A stretch of DNA of 7,775 nt from Candidatus Hydrogenedentota bacterium (GCA_026387845.1 JAPLKX010000657.1:1-7775), one strand, 5' to 3'; shown: positions 1 to 6,480, counted from the stretch's first letter. Notes: generated from the sequence alone by a model not told the origin. A program made the numbers and translations.

Positions 1-510
1 TTTTTCGTAGATTCACTGATGGAGGATGGCAGCTATGTCTGGATTGGCTGCACCGATGCCGGAAGAGACATCGGCCACACTGCCCCAAATCCTCAGGACT
101 GGTACTGGCTCAGCGACCCCTCGCAAAGCCAGATGACTTACACCGCCTGGCAGGCAGGGGAACCCAACGGGGTGGATGGCGCCGAAGATTGTGGCGTCAT
201 GCGAGGCTCGCGGGATGGCGGTTTTGCGGGTGGAATGCCTGCCATTTGGTATGATGTGAGTGAATTCACCGGGTCGCCGCCTGAGCCGCGCCTGTATCCG
301 GCCGTGTTTGAGTTGCCCGGCACGTATCCGGACAACGACAGCAACGGCGCCCCGGATGCCTTCGAAGATAAGGACGGCGATCTGTTGCCGGACGGGCTTT
401 TCCAGGGCGAGGGCGAAGGCGAGGGGCCAGCCGAAGGCGAAGGGGAGGACACGGGCGAGGGTGAAGGCGAGTGCGATGAAGTGCCGTTTGGCTGTTTCCG
501 GAACACTTAA
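1..510 (+). CDS. C-type-lectin-like exported protein with GE-rich C-terminal tail (5' partial)
   Basis: The frame is open from base 1, so the gene begins upstream; 169 residues are visible. Residues about 1-105 form the second half of a C-type-lectin-like domain: VWIGCTD (13-19), DWYWLSD (33-39), GEPNG (53-57), AEDCG (61-65), IWYD (82-85) and an AVFE strand (101-104). A short DxDxNGxPDxFEDxDGD segment (111-127) resembles thrombospondin type-3 calcium-binding repeats. A Gly-Glu linker follows (136-157), then a 12-residue end with two cysteines. The same modules in the same order occur in the next gene (from about its residue 290), so the two are tandem paralogues. The role is inferred to be secreted or surface carbohydrate or protein binding; no enzyme motif is seen. 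It has the EPN sugar-site motif but WYD instead of WND. No membrane anchor follows the linker in any frame. The family assignment is fairly sure; the ligand is unknown. Confidence 0.8.
   Translation, partial: FFVDSLMEDGSYVWIGCTDAGRDIGHTAPNPQDWYWLSDPSQSQMTYTAWQAGEPNGVDGAEDCGVMRGSRDGGFAGGMPAIWYDVSEFTGSPPEPRLYPAVFELPGTYPDNDSNGAPDAFEDKDGDLLPDGLFQGEGEGEGPAEGEGEDTGEGEGECDEVPFGCFRNT
406..471 (+). repeat. Gly-Glu low-complexity coding repeat
   Basis: A degenerate tandem of GGC-GAG/GAA codons encodes a GEGEGEGPAEGEGE-type acidic stretch (residues 136-157 of the first protein). Such linkers are common before C-terminal anchors in exported proteins of Hydrogenedentota- and Lentisphaerota-like genomes. 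Here it is short and followed by only 12 residues. The repetitive codons make it prone to replication slippage and length variation. Confidence 0.8.
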
Positions 511-604
511 TCGTTGCCCCGATGCGACCTGCGCATAAAAGCGGAGGGCGCCAGGTGTATAGTGACTGTGGGTACGGTGAAGCTAACCGAGGGAGGCAAA
601 TGCC

Positions 605-2821
605 ATGAAAAAGCTCAACCTTTTCGTCATTGTGGGGGCGGCCCTCTGCACACTGCCGGCGGGGGCGTTTGCCGATGCGCAGAATATCGATTTCTCGTGC
701 ATTATGGAATTCATCTACAACGGCATGATAATCGACATGATGCCCATGCCCTGGGTCGATCTCAGTAGCATCGACTATACGGAGCAAGGCGGGCTCGGAA
801 TACCGGATGTAAAAGAATTCAAGCTGTTGAGCCTGATTCTGTCGAATCCCGTCGTGCCGAGTCACAACGCTATCCATACGGCATTTGCGACCAATGCTTC
901 GCTCGCACGCACCGCTATAGGTTCTACTATTGTCGGCCTCACCACATCCTCTTATGAAACCGGATCCATGGCGCGGCAGCCCATTCCCGGCACGGATCCC
1001 CAGCAGTACTATGGCGCGGACGGCCTCATGGCCGCGTATCTTACCTTTGGCGAGTGGGATCTTTATATGGAAACCATGGAAGGTTTCAAAGACTCGCCAT
1101 TTGGCACTTACGTAACGGTACCCACGAGCAGCGAAGGGTATATGCTTCGCGACGATCTCGGGATGTGCGGCGACGTGGATGGCGATGGCGTGAGCAATTC
1201 GAGTGAGTATTGGGCGCTATCGTCTTATTCGTGGGCCGGCGCCATCCATCCCGGCGTGGCGGAGGGCGGCTGTGTGTGGAACATTTGGGCCTGCACGGAC
1301 CAGAACAACAGCAGCGTCCAGTTCGCTTACAACCCCGACACCGAACGCGTCTACACGAAGTCTCGGGGTCCAATCACGTGGGACGAGGCCCGGTCATACA
1401 CGTTCCGGTATCCGGGTGGCGCGTTCTTGCCGACGAGCATGGTTTGGATCCGCAATGAAGCGGAAAACGATTATGTCCGTGATCTGGGCAATGGCAACAC
1501 CGTCTGGATTGGCTGTACTGACGAGGAAAAGGACGGAGCGGGGCATACGGCGCCAAATCCCGCTGACTGGTACTGGATTGCGGATAGTACCAGGAGCGAA
1601 ATGACCTACACCAATTGGAGCACCGGCGAGCCTGCCGGTGTCGAACACGCCGAAGACTGCGGCACCATGGGCGACGAAGGCACGTGGAACGACGTCGCTC
1701 CCACTGTCGATGGGAATCCGCGCAGGTACTACGCCATATTCGAAACTACGGGGACCTGGCCCGACCTCGATCAGAACGGTGCGCCCGATGCGTTTGAAGA
1801 CAACGACGGCGACTTCGTCCCGGACGGGTTTGAAGCGGCCATCCCGGAAGCCGATTTCGAGGCGACAGTCACTTCGGGCGACATGCCGCTGAAAGTCGAA
1901 TTCACCGACCTTCATTCAGGCCCTACCACGTCCTGGGCTTGGGACTTCGGGGACGGCGCCACCAGCACCGAACCGAATCCGACGCACGTTTACGTAGCGC
2001 TCCCGCCTTTCAGCACCTATACGGTCAGCCTCACCGTCACCAACGAGTACGGCTCCGATACCGCGACCAAAACGGCGTTTATCACCGTCTACTACGTCTG
2101 CGCGCTCCCGGATCAACTCGCCATCGAAGGGCCTGCATTCAACAGCGCCGTTATGGGGCCGGAATCGGTTGCCGACGAGTTCAAAGCCGCCCTGACCGCG
2201 CTCGGCGTCAGCACGTGGGCGGATTGGAACATCGAAGGCATCGAAAACTACCCGCCGGCCGTCCCCGGCGATGGCCTCAACGACGCCGTGCAGATGGCCC
2301 TGCTTGCCTACGTCGCATGCCACACCGATCTTGAAGTCAGCGCCGGCGTCTACGCGGACGTCGTAACCAACAAGGACCTGTTCGAGGCTGACGTGGCGGA
2401 GCTTTCGGAAATCGACTCCGAACTTGCGATCCTAGGCCTGTTCACGGATCTGTTTGCGGGCATGATCGGCTCGAGCCCCGAAATGAAAACCACGATCAAC
2501 GAATTGATCCTCACCCTTACCGGCGGCGCCAACGGATTGCCCAGTCTCGACGACTACATCGTTTTTGGCGGAGATGCCAAGACCGGCCCGCTGTTTGCAG
2601 GCTACGGCGACTTGGACGGTGACGGGCTGAGCAACGAAGCGGAGTGGAACGCGGTCGTCGCCGCGGGCGGCGGATTGGACGCGTTCCTCATTGCGGCAAC
2701 TGACCCGGACAACTTCTGGCCGGGCAACCCGCTACTGCCGGTGGCTGGCGTGGTTGGTGTAGGGCTGCTCGCAGGCGTCTTGATTGCCAGCGCGGGTTAC
2801 GTGCTTCGCAAAAAGGCGTAA
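605..2821 (+). CDS. Exported multidomain surface protein: C-type-lectin-like, PKD and C-terminal anchor
   Basis: 738 aa. The start is set by a strong ribosome site (GAGGGAGG, 589-596) 8 bases before ATG and by a Sec signal peptide (MKK, hydrophobic 4-18, AFA|D cleavage after residue 23). Order of parts: an unassigned domain (about 28-188) closed by the calcium-loop motif GDVDGDGVSNSSE (189-201); a C-type-lectin-like domain (about 240-382: WIGCTD 301-306, GEPAG 341-345, EDCG 350-353, TWND 360-363, YAIFE 376-380); a TSP3-like Asp-rich segment (387-410); a PKD domain (416-495, WDFGDG 446-451); a second unassigned domain (about 500-667) closed by GDLDGDGLSNEAE (668-680); and LPVAG (711-715) plus a hydrophobic segment (716-734) ending RKKA. 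It lies 94 bases after its paralogue with no clear terminator between, so co-transcription is plausible. It is inferred to be a cell-surface adhesin or binding protein; no catalytic motif is recognised. Confidence 0.88.
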   Translation: MKKLNLFVIVGAALCTLPAGAFADAQNIDFSCIMEFIYNGMIIDMMPMPWVDLSSIDYTEQGGLGIPDVKEFKLLSLILSNPVVPSHNAIHTAFATNASLARTAIGSTIVGLTTSSYETGSMARQPIPGTDPQQYYGADGLMAAYLTFGEWDLYMETMEGFKDSPFGTYVTVPTSSEGYMLRDDLGMCGDVDGDGVSNSSEYWALSSYSWAGAIHPGVAEGGCVWNIWACTDQNNSSVQFAYNPDTERVYTKSRGPITWDEARSYTFRYPGGAFLPTSMVWIRNEAENDYVRDLGNGNTVWIGCTDEEKDGAGHTAPNPADWYWIADSTRSEMTYTNWSTGEPAGVEHAEDCGTMGDEGTWNDVAPTVDGNPRRYYAIFETTGTWPDLDQNGAPDAFEDNDGDFVPDGFEAAIPEADFEATVTSGDMPLKVEFTDLHSGPTTSWAWDFGDGATSTEPNPTHVYVALPPFSTYTVSLTVTNEYGSDTATKTAFITVYYVCALPDQLAIEGPAFNSAVMGPESVADEFKAALTALGVSTWADWNIEGIENYPPAVPGDGLNDAVQMALLAYVACHTDLEVSAGVYADVVTNKDLFEADVAELSEIDSELAILGLFTDLFAGMIGSSPEMKTTINELILTLTGGANGLPSLDDYIVFGGDAKTGPLFAGYGDLDGDGLSNEAEWNAVVAAGGGLDAFLIAATDPDNFWPGNPLLPVAGVVGVGLLAGVLIASAGYVLRKKA

Positions 2822-2831
2822 GGCCGGACGG

Positions 2832-3584
2832 TTAACGTTCCTTCGGATGTCCAACCGGCGCGCCGTAGACGGCGAACTCATCGTTGCCGTCGAGGTTGAG
2901 GAAGGCGTCGAGCGATTCCTGGTCGTAGGCGCCGATGGCGCACATCCCGGCGCCGATGGCTTCGCAGGCGAGGTAGAGGTTCTGGCACATGTGGCCGGCG
3001 TCCTGGAGCATGGTTTTGTGGGCGGCGAGTGTGTAGCGCCATTCGCCGCGGTAGGGGATGCAACTCCAGACGAACAGGACTGGGGCGTGTGCGGCGAATC
3101 TCTGTCCCAGCAGGGCCAGTGTGAGGTCTTCGCGGCGTTGGTCATTCATCTCGAACAGGGGCAGGAGGCGGTGCGTCAGGGGCAGATACCTGTAGACGCG
3201 GGGATCGAGGCCGGCGACGCTGTTCGCGACGACGTAGGTCTCGAACGGGTGGCGGGCCCCGCCTGACGGGACTGTGCGCAACGTCGCCCGCCCACCCGCG
3301 AGCACCTCCGACACGCCCTGCGTTGCCCATAACAGGAACGAGACCAGATCGATGGTGAGGGGGTCGGCGGTCCAGTCGCGCCGGCTTCGCCGCCGTGAGA
3401 TGCAGTCGAATAGGTCCGGTCGGACGATCACGTCCCGGGAGACTTCCGGCAGCAGCACGACCTCCGCCTCGTGATCGTACGGCGCCTCGATCGGCGGTGG
3501 GCTGACGCCGCGGCTCTGATCGGAGATTCCAACCTTGCCGAACATCGACTTCATGAACTGCCGATAGTCTTCGATGTTGCCCAT
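2832..3584 (-). CDS. Stand-alone SagB-type / nitroreductase-family flavin oxidoreductase
   Basis: 250 aa from ATG at 3584. The frame stays open upstream to 3836, but that stretch is translated REP-like repeat and the ilvD 3' end, so MGNIEDYRQF is the better start; the ribosome site is weak (GAG about 9 bases upstream). Family signatures: SRRRSRRDW (63-71, FMN-phosphate-binding arginines), LLWATQGV (84-91), VPSGGARHP (105-113), YRYLP (131-135), YRGEWRY (178-184), AGHMCQNLYLACEAIGAG (196-213) and a GxPVGHP end (241-247). SagB-like proteins use FMN. In thiazole/oxazole-modified peptide clusters they oxidise azolines to azoles, but many stand-alone copies have unknown substrates. No cyclodehydratase, YcaO or precursor peptide is near, so an azole role is not supported. 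It lies downstream of ilvD on the same strand (146-base gap) and converges on the previous gene with 10 bases between stops. Family sure, substrate unknown. Confidence 0.85.
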   Translation of the reverse strand: MGNIEDYRQFMKSMFGKVGISDQSRGVSPPPIEAPYDHEAEVVLLPEVSRDVIVRPDLFDCISRRRSRRDWTADPLTIDLVSFLLWATQGVSEVLAGGRATLRTVPSGGARHPFETYVVANSVAGLDPRVYRYLPLTHRLLPLFEMNDQRREDLTLALLGQRFAAHAPVLFVWSCIPYRGEWRYTLAAHKTMLQDAGHMCQNLYLACEAIGAGMCAIGAYDQESLDAFLNLDGNDEFAVYGAPVGHPKER

Positions 3585-3606
3585 GCGGGATCTCGTGACA
3601 TGTTCA

Positions 3607-3683
3607 TGCAGGCGGGACGCCTGCGCTACGACCGGCGGATGCCCGCACCACAAGGCCGTGCAGGCGGGACGCCCGCACCACAA
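3607..3683. repeat. REP-like palindromic GC-rich intergenic repeat, two units
   Basis: A 14-base direct repeat TGCAGGCGGGACGC occurs at 3607-3620 and 3659-3672. A second 13-base repeat GCCCGCACCACAA occurs at 3641-3653 and 3671-3683. The first unit is a perfect hairpin (GCAGGCG, GGA loop, CGCCTGC; 3608-3624). The second is the same hairpin with one mismatch. Such elements are dispersed in genomes of Planctomycetota- and Verrucomicrobiota-like bacteria and often show up as spurious peptides such as GGTPAPQ. It fills the gap between ilvD and the SagB-like gene and could affect mRNA stability or distal expression. Confidence 0.72.
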
Positions 3684-3689
3684 TCCGGA

Positions 3690-3715
3690 CCGATCGGACG
3701 GATCAGAACGATCGG
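3690..3715. repeat. Inverted repeat after ilvD
   Basis: CCGATCG (3690-3696) and CGATCGG (3709-3715) form a 7-bp stem with a 12-base loop, within a degenerate CGGAYSGATC-like stretch. It starts 15 bases past the ilvD stop on the minus strand. There is no T-run on the ilvD-sense 3' side, so it is not a standard intrinsic terminator. It may be part of the repeat element beside it. Confidence 0.4.
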
Positions 3716-3730
3716 GCCGCTCCTTTTTCT

Positions 3731-5398
3731 TTAGGCTACCGGCGGGTCGAGAACGGCGCCCCGGGCCGCGCTCGAGACGAGCCGCTCGTACCGCGCCAGC
3801 CATCCGCGCTGGAACTTTGGCGCGGGCCTTTTCCATTGGGCCTTGCGCCGCGCCAGTTCCTTTTCGTCCACAAGCAGGTCGAGTTTTCGCGCCGGCAAGT
3901 CCACGGCGATCTTGTCATTGTCCTTCACGAGCGCGATGGGCCCGCCGTCCGCCGCTTCGGGTGAGACGTGGCCGATGCTGAGGTTGCGTGTGCCGCCGGA
4001 GAACCGGCCGTCGGTGACGATGGCTATTTTGTCGCCCAATCCGCATCCCGCCACAGCGGCCGTCAACGCCAATGACTCCCGCATGCCGGGCCCGCCTTTC
4101 GGGCCTTCATTGCGCACGATGAGGACGTCGCCCGGCTTGACCTTGCCAGCAAACAGGAATTTCATGGCGGCGCCTTCGTCTTCAAACACTCTGGCCGTGC
4201 CCGTGAACTTCATCATCTCGGGATTCACCGACCCTTGCTTCACGACCGCGCCTTCCGGCGCCAGTGAGCCGCGCAACACGGCGATCCCGCCCTCTTTAGC
4301 GACCGGGTCGTCGAGCGTGTGGATCACAGCCTTGTCGCCGTCGGGATACGTTGCCACAAGTTCGCCCACCGTTTTGCCGGAAACCGTCTTGCATTTCTTG
4401 TCCAACCGCGGCGAAAGCGCCTTCAGCATCGACGGAATCCCGCCCGCCCACTCGAAATCTTCCATCATGAACTCGCCGGCGGGCCGCAGTGAGATCAATT
4501 GCGGCACCTCGCGGCTGAGCCGGTCGAACGCGTCGAGCGTGACGTCCACTTCGGCGGCGTGGGCGATCGCCGGGATGTGCAGGGTTGTGTTTGTGGAGCC
4601 GCCCAGCGCCAGGTCCACCCGGATCGCGTTCTCGAGCGCGCCTTTGGTGACGATTTGGCGCGTGGTCACGCCGTCCCGCACCAGCGCCACGACCCGCTCG
4701 CCCGCCTCGTAGGCTATCCGGGCCTTTTTCGCGCTGCCCGCGAGCGCCGTGGCCGTCCCCGGCATGCTCATGCCCATGGCCTCGGTGAGGCAGGCCATCG
4801 TGTTCGCCGTATACAGGCCCTGGCACGCGCCCTCGCCGGGGCAGGCTTCCATCTCGAGGGCGGCGGCGTCTTCCTCGTCGAGCCGGCCAGCCTGGCACAG
4901 GCCCACGGCCTCGAACGTGTCGCGCACCAGGTCGAGCCGGCGCTGGTTGTACCGGCCCGAGTGCATTGGGCCGGCCGTCACCACGACCGCCGGGACATCG
5001 AGCCGGCACGCCGCCATCAGCATGCCCGGGGTAATTTTGTCGCAGTTCGTCAGCAGCACCACGCCGTCCAGCCGGTGCGCCTGCATGACGGTTTCGATCA
5101 TGTCGGCGATTAATTCGCGCGACGGCAGCGACCAGTGCATCCCCTCGTGGCCCATGGCGATCCCGTCGCAGATACCCGGCACCGAGAATAGAAACGGGAC
5201 GCCGCCCCCCGAGCAAACGCCCCACTCGATCTTCCGTTCGAGGCTTCGCATCCCGATATGCCCCGGGATGAGGTCCGTGAAACTTGAACAGACGCCTATG
5301 AACGGTTTGGCCAGTTGGCCCCGCGTCACGCCGGTTGCGTGCAGCAGGGCCCGGTTGGGCATTCGCTCGATACCTTTAGTCGCCTCGTCACTGCGCAT
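3731..5398 (-). CDS. ilvD: Dihydroxy-acid dehydratase
   Basis: 555 aa. Converts 2,3-dihydroxy-isovalerate and 2,3-dihydroxy-3-methylvalerate to the 2-keto acids of the valine/leucine and isoleucine pathways, in the cytoplasm. ATG at 5398 is chosen because GGAGA lies 7 bases upstream; a TTG 45 bases further out has no ribosome site. Signatures: GVCSSF (Cys37), GICDGIAMGHEGM (about 75-87), TNCDKITPGML (Cys119), CPGEGACQGLYTANTM (Cys186, Cys192), LGGSTNT, and TDGRFSGG (Ser467, the catalytic-base serine of the family) with IGHVSPEAADGGPIALV. Cys37, Cys119 and Cys192 fit the three Fe-S ligands. The length fits the 550-560 aa type of archaea and many bacteria rather than the about 616 aa enterobacterial enzyme. 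A candidate promoter lies upstream at 5466-5493. The SagB-like gene follows on the same strand. No other ilv or leu gene is in the window. Confidence 0.97.
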   Translation of the reverse strand: MRSDEATKGIERMPNRALLHATGVTRGQLAKPFIGVCSSFTDLIPGHIGMRSLERKIEWGVCSGGGVPFLFSVPGICDGIAMGHEGMHWSLPSRELIADMIETVMQAHRLDGVVLLTNCDKITPGMLMAACRLDVPAVVVTAGPMHSGRYNQRRLDLVRDTFEAVGLCQAGRLDEEDAAALEMEACPGEGACQGLYTANTMACLTEAMGMSMPGTATALAGSAKKARIAYEAGERVVALVRDGVTTRQIVTKGALENAIRVDLALGGSTNTTLHIPAIAHAAEVDVTLDAFDRLSREVPQLISLRPAGEFMMEDFEWAGGIPSMLKALSPRLDKKCKTVSGKTVGELVATYPDGDKAVIHTLDDPVAKEGGIAVLRGSLAPEGAVVKQGSVNPEMMKFTGTARVFEDEGAAMKFLFAGKVKPGDVLIVRNEGPKGGPGMRESLALTAAVAGCGLGDKIAIVTDGRFSGGTRNLSIGHVSPEAADGGPIALVKDNDKIAVDLPARKLDLLVDEKELARRKAQWKRPAPKFQRGWLARYERLVSSAARGAVLDPPVA

Positions 5399-5465
5399 CA
5401 CTAAATCTCCTATACGTCGCTCGAAAATGCAGCCCCCCCGCAAGGTGGTCGCCGGTTTTAAGCAG

Positions 5466-5493
5466 CCTATACATCAGTATACCGCGCCGTCAA
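5466..5493 (-). promoter_or_regulatory. Candidate sigma70-type promoter for ilvD
   Basis: On the minus strand TTGACG (-35, 5488-5493), a 16-base spacer, then TATAGG (-10, 5466-5471). The predicted transcript would start near 5459, giving a leader of about 60 bases before the ilvD ATG. No leader peptide rich in branched-chain codons was found in that leader. The -35 is a good match; the -10 is moderate. Confidence 0.45.
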
Positions 5494-5496
5494 GTC

Positions 5497-5514
5497 GCGG
5501 CGCGTTTTCGCCGC
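5497..5514. repeat. GC-rich dyad upstream of ilvD promoter
   Basis: GCGGCG (5497-5502), CGTTTT loop, CGCCGC (5509-5514). It lies just upstream of the ilvD -35 box. It could be an activator or repressor site, or a chance GC palindrome. No T-run flanks it on either strand in terminator position. Confidence 0.3.
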
Positions 5515-5551
5515 TGTGTCCCGCTTTTCCGCATCTCTAATTTTAACCGCA

Positions 5552-5568
5552 CTATGCTCATTGCATAG
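5552..5568. repeat. Dyad CTATGC-N5-GCATAG in the ilvD / sigma-factor intergenic region
   Basis: A perfect 6-bp inverted repeat with a 5-base spacer (TCATT) in the middle of the divergent intergenic region, away from both genes' ribosome sites. Its size and symmetry are those of a dimeric regulator site. No regulator is identified. Confidence 0.3.
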
Positions 5569-5603
5569 GGGATTCCCTGAGGCAAACACTGGGGATCGTC
5601 TGA

Positions 5604-5632
5604 TTGTAAAGGCCCACCCTTTACGCCATAGT
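5604..5632 (+). promoter_or_regulatory. Candidate promoter with internal dyad upstream of ECF sigma gene
   Basis: TTGTAA (-35, 5604-5609), 17-base spacer, CATAGT (-10, 5627-5632); each box has four of six consensus bases. The perfect inverted repeat GTAAAGG-CCCAC-CCTTTAC (5606-5624) overlaps the -35 and fills the spacer, an operator-like position. The predicted start near 5639 would leave a leader of about 175 bases before the chosen ATG at 5815. Confidence 0.35.
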
Positions 5633-5779
5633 AGAAACCACATCCGGGGGGATTGGGCGTGCAGGTAACGGGCTCTTGGCGCAGAGCTAAGAAGTAAAGG
5701 GTTGCGGAAATGGAAACGGGCTGCATTAAACGTAGTGACAACTTTTCAACCATAACTTCACCCAGGGTCTCGGCCGGTA

Positions 5780-5797
5780 CTGGGCCATTTGGCTCAG
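5780..5797 (+). promoter_or_regulatory. Hairpin just upstream of sigma-factor ribosome site
   Basis: CTGGGCC-ATTT-GGCTCAG folds into a 7-bp stem (one G-U pair) with a 4-base loop, ending 6 bases before the AGGGGG ribosome site (5804-5809) of the ATG at 5815. GGGTCT/AGACCC (5765-5770 / 5796-5801) offers a competing pairing. If translation starts at 5815 this is leader structure; if it starts at 5710 it lies inside the coding region. Confidence 0.3.
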
Positions 5798-5814
5798 ACC
5801 CACAGGGGGTGTCT

Positions 5815-6480
5815 ATGTCAGTTCAGTTGAAGAAATCGCCCTCTTTTGAAGTCTCCTCAGAGGCAGGTTCTTCTGAAGCTGTAGACGTCAGGAAAGTGAC
5901 TGTCAAGACCGACGTCAGGTCTAAGAAGTTTGAAAACCTCGTGCTTGAGCACCTTGGTATGCTTTACGCGGTCGCGCTTCGGCTTACCCGGAACGCCACC
6001 GATGCGCAAGACCTTACCCAGAACACCGTCGTCAAGGCGCTGCGGTTTCACAACCAGTTCAAAGACGGCACTTACATCAAGGCCTGGCTGCTCACGATCC
6101 TGCGCAACACGTTTATCAACGAATACCGCAGGAGGGTACGCAGGCCGGATTTCGTCGAACTGACCGGCACGGAAGCCGCTCCCAACACGGCGCCCGATCC
6201 CGAAGTCGCGTTCGAGCCCGCCGAGGACAACTCGGTCGACCTGCTCGAACTGCTCGACGACGAGGTCAAAAGCGCGATCGAATCCTTGCCGGAGGATTTC
6301 CGGTTTGCCGTTATCATGGCCGACCTCAAGGACAAGTCCTACAAGGAGATCGCCGAGGCCATGGACTGCCCGCTGGGCACGGTGATGTCGCGGTTGTACC
6401 GGGGCAGGAAATTGTTGCGGCAACGGCTGTACGATTACGCCAAAGACAGAAGGCTTGTTGGCAACAAGAACGGAAAATAA
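5815..6480 (+). CDS. ECF-type RNA polymerase sigma factor
   Basis: 221 aa. Sigma region 2 spans about 37-110: FENLVLEHLGMLY, DAQDLTQNT (63-71) for core binding, and a -10 recognition segment ending WLLTILRNTFINEYRRRVRRP (91-111). An acidic linker follows (about 120-148). Region 4 spans about 150-205, with the helix-turn-helix SYKEIAEAMDCPLGTVMSRL (175-194) that reads the -35. The FINEYRRRxRRP signature recalls the SigR (ECF12-like) group, which controls thiol or oxidative stress; this is resemblance only. AGGGGG lies 5 bases before ATG 5815. An in-frame ATG at 5710 with AAAGGG 8 bases upstream would add 35 residues with no domain content, so the start is uncertain. No anti-sigma gene is beside it: the next gene is convergent and unrelated. 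Confidence 0.92.
   Translation: MSVQLKKSPSFEVSSEAGSSEAVDVRKVTVKTDVRSKKFENLVLEHLGMLYAVALRLTRNATDAQDLTQNTVVKALRFHNQFKDGTYIKAWLLTILRNTFINEYRRRVRRPDFVELTGTEAAPNTAPDPEVAFEPAEDNSVDLLELLDDEVKSAIESLPEDFRFAVIMADLKDKSYKEIAEAMDCPLGTVMSRLYRGRKLLRQRLYDYAKDRRLVGNKNGK

Noticed and set aside
138..506. Ser-Pro-rich minus-strand frame opposite the GE linker.
   Set aside because: Reverse complement of the Gly-Glu repeat; an artefact of codon content.
522..536. ATGCG-ACCTG-CGCAT hairpin after the first gene as a terminator.
   Set aside because: 5-bp stem followed by AAAA, not T, on the coding strand.
535..563. Promoter for the second lectin-like gene: TATAGT at 558-563.
   Set aside because: No acceptable -35 at 16-18 bases; the gene may be read from upstream.
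2810..2825. Terminator for the SagB-like gene on the minus strand (GGC-CTTAC-GCC then TTTTT).
   Set aside because: Only a 3-bp stem; too weak to call although the T-run is suggestive.
2784..3266. 160-codon plus-strand frame opposite the SagB-like gene.
   Set aside because: Antisense shadow of a clear family member and overlaps the end of the previous gene.
3585..3836. 84-residue N-terminal extension of the SagB-like frame.
   Set aside because: It translates REP-like repeats and the antisense-free 3' end of ilvD in another frame; the family domain starts after the ATG at 3584.
3843..5113. Long plus-strand frames opposite ilvD (289 and 204 codons).
   Set aside because: Shadow frames of a GC-rich conserved gene; Ser/Arg/Pro-rich with no motif.
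5399..5443. 15-residue N-terminal extension of ilvD from a TTG.
   Set aside because: No ribosome site there, while ATG 5398 has GGAGA at good spacing and fits the family's N-terminus.
5569..5700. Riboswitch or structured RNA (GGCAAAC-containing leader, checked against c-di-GMP, 6S and SRP RNA patterns).
   Set aside because: Short motif resemblance only; no match to a full consensus could be made by eye.
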